Below are positions 25,301-31,400 of a stretch of DNA of 64,000 nucleotides, in pieces. Location of the stretch: assembly GCF_963924675.1 (NCBI RefSeq), contig NC_089239.1, forward strand, positions 6,871,001-6,935,000, in the 5' to 3' direction. The position numbers and the translations under genes were made by a program. The first letter of the stretch is position 1. Each line of letters begins with the position of its first letter. The notes below the pieces were generated by a model that was not told where the DNA came from, searched no databases, and saw only the letters and a program-made list of their open reading frames with translations. The stretch comes from Phocoena phocoena (lineage: Eukaryota; Chordata; Mammalia; Artiodactyla; Phocoenidae).

Positions 25301-27835
25301 CAGAAATTATGGACCTTTCTTCACAATTAACCTCTCACTACATGTTTTTACTCATATAATTTTTAAAGAGATACCATAAAACCCACCCTTTTAAAGAGTA
25401 CAATTCAATGGTCTTTACTATATTCAGAGTTGTGCAATCATCATCACTAATTCCAGAATATTTTCATCTTCCCCAAAGGAAACCCCATACCTTTTATCTA
25501 TCTTCCCCAATGTCCCCAGGCCCCCAGCCCCTGGCAATGACACATCTTTGTCTCTACAGATTTGCCTATTCTGGACGTTTCACATAAATGGAATCATACA
25601 ATATTTGGTCTTTGTGACTGTCTTCGTTCATGTAGCATATTTTCAAGGTGCATCCATTTGTAGAATGTCTCAGTACTTCATTCCCTTCTATGGCTAAATA
25701 ATTTCATTGTATGAATATACCATATTTTATCAGTTCTTCAGTTGATGAGCATTTGGGATACTTCCCTTTTTGGCTATGATGAATAACGCTGCTATGAACA
25801 TGCGTGTGCCAGTTTTCATGTGGACGTGTTTTCAGTTCTCTTGGGTGTATACCTAGGAGCAGACTTGCTGAGTATATACCATATTTTATCAGTTCCTCAG
25901 TTGACGAGCATTTGGGATACTTCCCTTTTTGGCTATGATGAATAACGCTGCTATGAACATGCGTGTGCCAGTTTTCATGTGGACGTGTTTTCAGTTCTCT
26001 TGGGTGTATACCTAGGAGCAGACTTGCTGAGTATATACCATATTTTATCAGTTCTTCAGTTGACGAGCATTTGGGATACTTCCCTTTTTGGCTATGATGA
26101 ATAACGCTGCTATGAACATGCGTGTGCCAGTTTTCATGTGGACGTGTTTTCAGTTCTCTTGGGTGTATACCTAGGAGCAGACTTGCTGAGTATATACCAT
26201 ATTTTATCAGTTCTTCAGTTGACGAGCATTTGGGATACTTCCCTTTTTGGCTATGATGAATAACGCTGCTATGAACATGCGTGTGCCAGTTTTCATGTGG
26301 ACGTGTTTTCAGTTCTCTTGGGTGTATACCTAGGAGCAGACTTGCTGAGTATATACCATATTTTATCGGTTCCTTAGTTGACGAGCATTTGGGATACTTC
26401 CCTTTTTGGCTATGATGAATAACGCTGCTATGAACATGCGTGTCCCAGTTTTCATGTGGACGTGTTTTCAGTTCTCTTGGGTGTATACCTAGGAGCAGAC
26501 TTGCTGAGTATATACCATATTTTATCAGTTCTTCAGTTGATGAGCATTTGGGATACTTCCCTTTTTGGCTATGATGAATAACGCTGCTATGAACATGCGT
26601 GTGCCAGTTTTCATGTGGACGTGTTTTCAGTTCTCTTGGGTGTATACCTAGGAGCAGACTTGCTGAGTAATATCCTAGCAGTATGCTTAACGTTTTGAGC
26701 AACCGCCAAAACCATTGAATCATTTTACATTCCCACCAGCAATGTTTAGAAATTTCATTATCACATTTTCAACCAAGGAGGATGTTATAATTCCTGAAGC
26801 AAAGGAGACGTATGCCCCCACCGTATAACGATAATTCTCTACGAAGAATATTGCATTAACAAAACAGAAATATATTTCTGGCACGACGACACAGAATAAA
26901 ATGTTAGAGGTCCGAATATACTGAGTGAGTTAACCTTTCACAGCCAGCAGTTCTTTCACCGTAAAATAGGAACGCTGTGATGACACTTAGTTGCAGTCAC
27001 CGTAAAGATGAAATAAAACAATCCAAGTAAAGGTGCTTTCCTACACTGATTATCCGTGATCCAATGCGGGGCAAAGCTTTAGGGGCAAAGGGCTAAATGC
27101 CCAGTTCCCTCTCCTTCCCTCACGTTCCTTCCCGGCGGGAGGGGTTGCTGAGTGACGGAGGAGGCTGCAGCCACCTCTCTCCTCGGGGAGAGCCGACCTG
27201 ACGAGCCACGCAGGAAAAATTGTTAGGACCCGAAAAGCAAGAGCCGGGCCACACCAGCCCAACCTCGTCCCCAGGCGAGAGATTCGCAGCCTGCTACTCA
27301 GCTTCGCAGGTCAGCGCAGGATCTTCTTTCCTCCTTTCATGGTAAGACATTTATTATGGTTGAAGCAGAAGACGAGGGGCAAAGAGAACACAAGCAAACC
27401 ACCCCGCCACCCGCGATCCTAGTCTCTGTCTCTCCAAAGCCCCACTAAGGAAAACACAGGAAACACGATTCATTACAAACTCTTGGAGGTGTATCAATCC
27501 CAATGGCCCTCACCCCCAAAGACTACCCTGTCGGACCCCCCTGGGACAGATGGCGCAAATCTTACCTGGTGGCCTCCTCCAGCCCGACCCGGCTCCGACC
27601 AGGCGCTTCCAGAGGGATAGTAGCCATCGCCTCCTCCGCCTTCTCCCGGCCAGGTGGTCTCAGCCGGGCCGCCCCCGCGCACTCGCCAGGAAATGGGAGG
27701 CTGGGGGGGTTCGGGGCGGGGAGGATATATGGGCGGAGGTGGGTGCACGGGTACATCTCCACCCCCAGGCCCGTAGTAGCGCCCATAAGACGGACCGTCA
27801 CTGGGGCCGTAGCCTGAGCGCCTCAAGGCCGACAT
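727..27835 (-). CDS. BAG4: BAG4 (SODD) BAG-family co-chaperone, exons 1-4, C-terminus outside window
   Basis: Coding exons on the minus strand are 27566-27835, 10318-10425, 1848-2102 and 727-981 (270+108+255+255 bases = 296 codons). All are phase 0 and bounded by AG/GT, and each exon length equals the human counterpart. The protein begins [20 protein letters not shown] and is rich in Pro, Tyr, Gly and Ser, the disordered N-terminal half of BAG4. The family binds the ATPase domain of HSP70 through a C-terminal BAG domain and silences the death domains of TNFR1 and DR3. That BAG domain is in exon 5, which is not in bases 1-726, so the gene continues off the left edge. The start is the first ATG of the frame. 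An in-frame open stretch upstream has no ATG. The gene is head to head with LSM1 across 546 bases. I see no frameshift or stop in the four exons. Confidence 0.96.
1331..1835. repeat. ~70-bp tandem duplication split by a SINE, beside BAG4 exon 3
   Basis: Unit A (1331-1399) and unit B (1768-1835) share 'cttgaagtgaacaga', then a diverged 'atcattcat/accattcatta' and an A-rich end. The SINE at 1403-1760 separates them and is bounded by perfect 10-base copies of aacctaacct (1390-1399, 1761-1770). Unit B ends about 12 bases from the exon 3 donor. Confidence 0.75.
1403..1760 (+). mobile_element. CHR-type tRNA-derived SINE, long form
   Basis: It has the 'gggcttccctggtggc' head, a Pol III B box GGTTCGAGCCC, repeated 'ccacaactactgagcc' units, and an A/T-rich tail. 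A 10-base TSD aacctaacct flanks it. Confidence 0.92.
1848..2102 (-). CDS. BAG4: BAG4 exon 3, codons 127-211
   Basis: The acceptor reads TATAG|AGTTTG and the donor CACAG|GTGAGC on the minus strand. It encodes 85 Tyr/Ser/Pro-rich residues, beginning [12 protein letters not shown] and ending [12 protein letters not shown] local tandem duplication and a SINE lie just past its donor, in intron 3. Confidence 0.95.
2505..2745 (+). repeat. MIR element
   Basis: It carries the MIR core phrases 'ctctgagctttagttt', 'aatgagatgacatatataaaa' and 'tgtctggcacgtagtatgctca', diverged from consensus. Confidence 0.75.
3045..3172 (+). mobile_element. L1 3'-end fragment
   Basis: It contains 'ctgtacatctgaaactaac' and 'atatgtcaattatacctcaa' followed by an A run, the usual 3' end of L1MA-like elements. 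Confidence 0.8.
3742..4083 (+). mobile_element. CHR-type SINE, long form
   Basis: Full-length copy with head, B box region and A-rich tail. The TSD aaaaactcactgttag (about 3727-3742 and 4084-4099) is clear. Confidence 0.93.
4240..4410 (+). mobile_element. L1 3'-end fragment, old
   Basis: It contains 'gaataatgggtacatgggag' and 'tatgtttgaaaatttcc', the usual tail of old L1 elements. Confidence 0.65.
4678..4883 (+). mobile_element. Short (~210-bp) CHR-2-like SINE subtype
   Basis: The same head as the long form leads into a different body with 'gcgtccggagcc' and 'gtgagaggcccg', ending in a pure A run. A 19-base perfect TSD (4659-4677, 4884-4902) points to a fairly recent insertion. It landed beside an older SINE scrap. 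Confidence 0.92.
4898..4965 (+). mobile_element. SINE 3' fragment (CHR-1-like)
   Basis: It contains 'gggttcgatccctggtcg' and ends in an A run. The 5' half is missing. It directly precedes the ORC3 pseudogene. Confidence 0.75.
4968..7400 (+). pseudogene. ORC3P: Processed pseudogene of ORC3 (origin recognition complex subunit 3)
   Basis: Intronless, multiply broken ORC3-like sequence, antisense inside BAG4 intron 2. The expected start at 5013-5015 is ATA in place of ATG. Recognisable segments in ORC3 order include LQEELNK (about 5136-5156), [11 protein letters not shown] followed by [13 protein letters not shown] (about 5616-5690), HAVSLL with ELFQFLS (about 5725-5770), QALSVLC (about 5940-5962), LTKDELM (about 6258-6280), LNNPYY (about 6600-6617) and KTDHVA (about 6823-6842). 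The last is near the normal C-terminus. Many stops and frameshifts lie between. 3'-UTR-like sequence follows, cut by a SINE, with AATAAA at 7374-7379. Active ORC3 is a replication-origin subunit; this copy cannot encode it. Identification rests on recall of the ORC3 protein, with good agreement over several blocks. No poly(A) tail remains visible. Confidence 0.85.
7048..7259 (-). mobile_element. Short CHR-2-like SINE
   Basis: Inverted copy that begins with a T run and ends at 'accagggaagccc'. The TSD agaatccaa flanks it (7039-7047, 7260-7268). It interrupts the 3' UTR part of the ORC3 pseudogene. Confidence 0.92.
7425..7780 (-). mobile_element. CHR-type SINE, long form
   Basis: Inverted copy ending at 'ccaccagggaagtcc', with TSD ccaaaaataatctt (7411-7424 and 7781-7794). 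Confidence 0.93.
8552..8897 (+). mobile_element. CHR-type SINE, long form
   Basis: Copy with head 'gggcttccctggtggtgca', inserted in L1. An imperfect TSD aaaggaaaggca/aaagaaaggca flanks it. Confidence 0.9.
9485..9547. repeat. (TA)n then (CA)n microsatellite
   Basis: Alternating TA from about 9487 to 9532 passes into ACACAC. It lies inside the L1 3' region. Confidence 0.95.
10318..10425 (-). CDS. BAG4: BAG4 exon 2, codons 91-126
   Basis: The acceptor reads TTAG|GAGCAGCC and the donor CCAG|GTAGGG on the minus strand. It encodes 36 residues beginning [15 protein letters not shown] and ending PEMQGQ, matching the human exon residue for residue in length. Confidence 0.94.
10426..12590. other. 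BAG4 intron 1 stretch, no gene seen
   Basis: AT-rich sequence, with a pyrimidine-rich part at about 11,480-12,010 that could be an old LINE remnant. Nothing is assigned with confidence. Confidence 0.4.
13776..14080 (-). mobile_element. CHR-type SINE
   Basis: Inverted copy inserted in the L1, with TSD ttgagttaattttt (from 13761 and 14081). Confidence 0.92.
14223..14555 (+). mobile_element. CHR-type SINE, long form
   Basis: Head 'gggcttccctggtggtgcag' with body and A-rich tail. The diverged TSD aaaaaccaattga/aaaaaatcagctga matches the L1 target. Confidence 0.9.
16291..16348. repeat. (TA)n microsatellite
   Basis: About 29 TA units between the left TSD and the T run of an inverted SINE. Confidence 0.97.
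16296..16565 (-). mobile_element. Short CHR-2-like SINE with TA-rich tail
   Basis: Inverted copy with body 'ctgtacgtgggcctctcac' ending 'ccaccagggaagccc'. The TSD ccctagtaatat (16284-16295 and 16566-16577) encloses the TA run as well. Confidence 0.9.
16725..17648. mobile_element. Solo LTR (endogenous retrovirus remnant) nested in L1
   Basis: A 924-base insertion starts TGAGAAGG. It is flanked by acagc on both sides (16720-16724 and 17649-17653), and the flanks join to the normal L1 phrase 'gtagacagcatatag'. There is no internal coding sequence. A TATAAAA lies at about 17448-17454 on the plus strand, suggesting plus orientation. The 3' edge could be one base further (TG...CA with a 4-base TSD). 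I cannot name the family; a 5-base TSD fits ERVL-class elements. Confidence 0.7.
17936..20260. other. BAG4 intron 1 stretch, mostly unassigned
   Basis: A GC-richer part at 18,030-18,780 may belong to an old transposon that I cannot name. A short L1-tail-like scrap is near 19,140-19,180, and an A-rich (CAAAA)n run is at about 19,870-19,890. No exon is seen. Confidence 0.4.
20270..20410 (+). mobile_element. L1 3'-end fragment
   Basis: It contains 'ttgtcaaaactcacagaact' and 'atatgtaaatatatcataat', an old L1 tail. Confidence 0.7.
21190..22260 (+). mobile_element. L2-type LINE remnant
   Basis: It contains 'gatgactctcaaatcaccgt' and 'tctaaaattggacatc'-type phrases typical of the L2 ORF end, on the plus strand and strongly diverged. 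A small minus-oriented L1 piece (about 21540-21660) is embedded. Confidence 0.6.
21540..21660 (-). mobile_element. L1 fragment
   Basis: It contains 'tggggtgttaaagtccccca' and 'tgttactgttgatttctgct', a reverse-strand L1 ORF2 piece. Confidence 0.75.
22380..22743 (+). mobile_element. CHR-type SINE, long form
   Basis: Full-length with tail (aaat)n. The TSD aaaactaaacca is perfect (22368-22379 and 22744-22755). Confidence 0.93.
22899..23132 (+). mobile_element. SINE, older CHR-1-like form
   Basis: It has the head 'gggacttctctggtggcgca', a different body with 'gcaactaaggagc' repeated, and the tail 'gcagccaaataaa'. Confidence 0.88.
23162..23468 (-). mobile_element. CHR-type SINE
   Basis: Inverted copy with TSD tatgtaacttg (23151-23161 and 23469-23479). 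Confidence 0.92.
23540..23630 (+). mobile_element. L1 3'-end fragment
   Basis: It contains 'ctaggtggtggatatattgg' and 'aatttttataataaaatgtt', an old L1 tail. Confidence 0.65.
23955..24065 (+). mobile_element. MER5-like hAT fragment
   Basis: It contains 'attctgattcggcaggtctg' and 'gctcctaggtgatgcgtatg', the MER5A core. Confidence 0.75.
24218..24362 (+). mobile_element. MER5-like hAT element
   Basis: It begins near 'gcaatgcttctcaaac' (a TIR-like end) and continues with 'tgaatcacctaaggatct' and 'agtaagtctggag'. Confidence 0.75.
24375..24540 (-). mobile_element. SINE, short older form
   Basis: Inverted copy with TSD gagtaaggtttta (24362-24374 and 24541-24553). Confidence 0.9.
24743..24917 (+). 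mobile_element. SINE, short older form
   Basis: Head 'gggacttccctggtggtcca', tail 'gcagccaaataaataaata', and flanks sharing 'tatcatcca'. Confidence 0.88.
25350..26780 (-). mobile_element. L1 3' region, minus, containing the 159-bp array
   Basis: It contains 'gtacaattcaatggtcttta', 'gcccctggcaatgac', 'cacataaatggaatcatac', and 'ttttacattcccaccagcaa' at the right end. The six-copy array amplifies its middle. Confidence 0.85.
25713..26668. repeat. Six-copy 159-bp tandem array (minisatellite) made from an L1 segment
   Basis: The phrase 'ataccatattttatc' recurs at 25717, 25876, 26035, 26194, 26353 and 26512, exactly 159 bases apart. The six units are nearly identical, with a few single-base differences. 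The outer two share 'gatgagc' where the inner four have 'gacgagc'. The unit is a piece of a minus-oriented old L1 (it contains the 'gctgctatgaacatg' stretch), and L1 sequence continues on both sides. 159 is 53 codons, so a 340-residue minus-strand reading frame runs through the array by chance of unit length. It lies in BAG4 intron 1, about 0.9 kb from exon 1. Confidence 0.95.
26781..27565. other. BAG4 intron 1 near the promoter, no gene seen
   Basis: Unique-looking sequence that becomes GC-rich from about 27,080. It may hold intronic regulatory sites; none can be fixed by eye. Confidence 0.5.
27566..27835 (-). CDS. BAG4: BAG4 exon 1 (coding part), codons 1-90
   Basis: The ATG lies at 27835-27833 and the donor GT directly follows base 27566 (CAG|GTAAGA on the minus strand). 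It encodes the Gly/Pro-rich start with a [16 protein letters not shown] proline tract. The exon sits inside the CpG-rich promoter block. Confidence 0.95.
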
Positions 27836-28381
27836 CGGCTCCACTGCCCCCGGGCGCTTCCCGCCCCCCAAGGCCGGCCCATTGCGCAGGCGCCTGCGGG
27901 GGAGCGCGACTGGACCGCAGGGAAGGGGTGGTCGGCCGGCAACAGCCAATCCCAGGCCGGGTCCCGCCCCCTCAGCTTCCGCGTCCTGAGAGTGGAAGGA
28001 CGGAGGTCCTTGGCTCTGGGGTCTGGGAAGCAGGAAAACGAGGGGCGGCCCCGTGTTCCTTTAAAAGGGAGAACACATTTCCCCACTGTCTATCCAATCT
28101 AGATTCCTCTTCCCCTCTTATCAGGGTTGCGGAAAGCGTATCCCAGGACCGCGCTACGGCCCCGCCTCTTCTTGAGGACGGGCACGTGATGCCGGAAGTG
28201 GGTGGAGGTAATATGGTGGCGTTTCCGGCAGGCCCCGGCTGCTGAAAGCCGGGGCGAGGAGTTGGTACGGGTCCGGGTTCCTGTCCCGGTCCCGCTGAGG
28301 CGGCGACTGCGATAGGAGGAAGGACGTATTGGTCGCGCTGGCCCACCGCCACTATACATTGCAGCCTTATCTCAACTCAAA
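27836..28381. promoter_or_regulatory. Divergent CpG-rich promoter of BAG4 and LSM1
   Basis: The two start codons are 546 bases apart, head to head, in GC- and CpG-rich DNA with no TATA box. Visible housekeeping-type motifs are an NRF1-like TGCGCAGGCGC (27883-27893), a CCAAT box (27946-27950), GC boxes CCCGCCCC (27963-27970) and CCCCGCCTC (28160-28168), an E-box CACGTG (28183-28188), and an ETS site GCCGGAAGTG (28191-28200) followed by a YY1-like atATGGTGGCG. The motifs are seen; use by either gene is inferred. BAG4 starts probably lie near 27.9 kb and LSM1 starts near 28.25-28.35 kb. Confidence 0.85.
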
Positions 28382-28427
28382 ATGAACTATATGCCTGGCA
28401 CCGCCAGCCTCATCGAGGACATCGACA
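28382..28427 (+). CDS. LSM1: LSM1 exon 1 (coding part)
   Basis: The ATG at 28382 opens MNYMPGTASLIEDID. The donor is ACA|GTGAGT and splits a lysine codon after its first base. Confidence 0.96.
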
Positions 28428-31400
28428 GTGAGTAGTTCATCTCCTCCGAGTGAAGTATGGGGTGAGACCCTTCTTCCCAGGAGGGTGCCTCTTAGGAGGG
28501 AGCTCATAGAATGAGTCTGGGCTGGGGTCGGTGTGTTTTTAGTAAGGTTCTGGACGTCCGGCGTTGGCATCTTCCACAGGATGCAGGAGCCACGGGACAC
28601 ACCGTTTGCCCACCTCCTAGCCTGCTCCCTGTATCCAGTCTCTCGCAGCCTTCACCGGCCCCCGGGGAAGCTGTGGAATTCACTTCTGCTTTTCAGGGAT
28701 GCGGCTGCTGAGGCCCAAGTGTGAAAGTTGGCCGCCTCCCCGGTGCATTATCTCCCACCTGCGGCATTTCGAAGTACCAGGTGGTTACTGGTGGATGAAT
28801 GAGAATTCTTAGAGAAAGGATTCTTCAAGAAACGAAAAGAGTAATACAACAGCAGTTGGACTTAATTAGCACTAAACATAGGATTTATGCAGTGTGGCCG
28901 TTTGCAATCTTTTACCGTTGAGGGTATTTAGACTTTAGGGTTATGGTAATGGAGACCACTGCCGGACCAGGTATTGCTTTTTCCAGAAAGACTTGAGTCA
29001 CTCACTTCAAACTTACTTTTTTCTTCTGTTAGACAGTTTTCTCTCGCATTTATTAAGAGCGCCCTTATTCCTAGTCACTGTCCTGAAGAGGAGCTCACTT
29101 CTGTACAGTTGTCTTTCCTTTTTCCAAACTCTCATCTGTGAATTATTCCTTAAACATTTTTAAAGTCTCAATCGTGTGATCTGTCTCATTAACTTGTAAT
29201 TGCTGCAAAACGGTTTACGCACAGTTCCAAACAAGTTACAGGAATCTCAACAGTTGCTATGTATGTAAATTAAAGAGTGAGTTTATGATTAAATTCTCTT
29301 CCTGTCGTTTGAAATCACTTTTTAGATCCAAATTAGTGATTTTGCTATTGAAGGGAAATGTAGGTTGGACCAAAGTCATGTATGAATAACCACTATACAA
29401 GCCTGTCTGTAATGGGTGGTGAAATCCTCAGTCTTAGTTATCTGAGGATGCCCTTTTGCCCTCACCTCTCTTGTTATGTATCTGAATTATTTGAGGCCCC
29501 TAACACATCCTGCCATTCTACTAAAAATAATTGCTTTTCTCAAGCCTCTAACCCCTTTTGTGCAGATTCCAAGCTCCTCCTTTACTGAAAGATTTGAAAC
29601 CATTTCATATGTACCCTTCACTGTGACACTCAGACACTCTCCTCAGTCTTTCTCTATTTTCACTCATCCTCTCATTTGAATAGGAAGTATTCCTCCCTTT
29701 CAGTTTGTGTCTTATTTCTCTTTCCTTCCACTGCTTCTGGAACCTTCTTCCATTAATATCCTGTTGCTCTCATATTCTCTCTCGCTCCCCCTCTGAATCC
29801 TCCCCTTCATGTGTGTTCTTGTCTGTCGAATTTTTTCTCAGTTGTGTTTCACCATCAAATTCCCATCCCTTTTTTCACATCTTTACCCCCAAACCTCTTG
29901 AGTAGTCTTCCATTTTAACTCTACTTCCTGACCACCTGCAATAGACCACCTACCTCTATTACCCCTGCAATCTGATTTCTTTTGCCAACACACTACTGAA
30001 ACTGCAGTCTTAAAGACACCTTCTGATGCACTTCTCCGAGCTCTTCCGTCTCCTCTGCAACACTGTGATACCGTTACCACGGGATTCTTCATTTTCTTGA
30101 TTTCTCCAACACTGGTACTTGATTTTCTTACCTCTGCAACCGTTATTGTTCCCTAAAATAGATGGACACTTAGGTCCCATCTTTGGCTTGCTTCTTTCTT
30201 TAAATCTCTAGGAGGGCTCCTGGACTTTAATTATTATATCACCTCTTTGTGGACTTATTCAAAAACTGCTGCGATCCTGACTTCTTTGGCCAGTCTTACA
30301 TCTCCAGTTGCCAGTTGACATTTCTACATAGGTGTCCTGATACCACTTCAGAATCACTACAGCTAATCACCTTCCACTGAGCTTGCTTCTTTTACTCCCA
30401 GCTCTTGGTAAATGGTCCTCCCTGACATGATGACTCAGAATTCCTACATCTTCCTTAACTCATCTCTTCAGCACCCCACTCTCTCACACATACCCACATA
30501 TACAAATACACTTGGCTGACAAATCCCATCCCTTATAACTGCAGTGTCTTGGTCCTCCCATCCTCTCCCTTCCTATCTCTCCCCTGGTTCAGGTCTCTTC
30601 TTCATGTCTCAGACTCTGGGTCTAGCCTCAAAACCGTTCTCTCTTTTCTGCCAGTTTAATCTTCAGAGTTTTCTTGTTCCCTGTGTAGTCACATCCAGAC
30701 TCAGCCTCTGCTCCCAGGAAAGTCACATCCAGACTCAGCCTCTGTTCCCAGGACTTTTCTGACTTCATCTCCTGTAATTTCCCTTCACACCCTCAACTTT
30801 TCGCCAGACATTTGGATACATAGCTCTTTTTTCTTCTGCCTCAATTACAGATTTCCCTCCTCTTCCCCTTCCCTGTCACTCTTCCTATGGCCAAAAATGT
30901 CCAACTCAGATACCTGCTCCAGCTAGATATAGTTTCTCTCAGTCTCACATAATTAAGATTTGCTCTCTTGTGGTGCTTATAGACCCAGAAAGCCTATAAA
31001 TTCCTTCAGGAAAGAATCACTGTCTTGTTCCTTGTTCTGCATCTAGAAAGTACTTTATCCGTGGCATTAAGGAACAAATGAATGACTTTGGCTACCTATT
31101 CTATTGACGGACTATCATTCTTCAGTGTCAGCTCAGGGTCACCTCTTCAGAGAGCTTTTCCCTAGCCACCCTCTCTTCAGTAGCTTCTTCCCTTCTTTTT
31201 CTCATCCTGCTATCTTGTTTATTATTCCGCTGGACTACGCACTATAGGGCATTTTAAAAAATTTGTTTGACTTTCTCCACCAGGAATGTAAGTTCCATAA
31301 GGTTGGTGACTCTAAATGTTATTCTGTACCGCAGCGGTCCCTAACCTTTTTTGGCGCCAGGGACCGGTCTCACGGAAGACAGTTTTTCCACGGACTGGGT

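Noticed and set aside
25713..26668. CRISPR-like repeat array
   Set aside because: The units are contiguous 159-base copies without spacers, in a mammalian intron.
25704..26723. 340-codon minus-strand open frame with six 53-residue repeats
   Set aside because: It is a by-product of a 159-base repeat unit made from reversed L1 3' sequence. There is no codon-use or domain support. The array is reported instead.
27836..27949. In-frame N-terminal extension of BAG4
   Set aside because: The frame is open upstream of the BAG4 ATG, but the furthest possible start is TTG (27949-27947), with no ATG. The usual MSALRR start is kept.
27550..28245. 231-codon plus-strand frame across BAG4 exon 1 and the promoter
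   Set aside because: Shadow of GC-rich sequence antisense to BAG4. No family is recognised.
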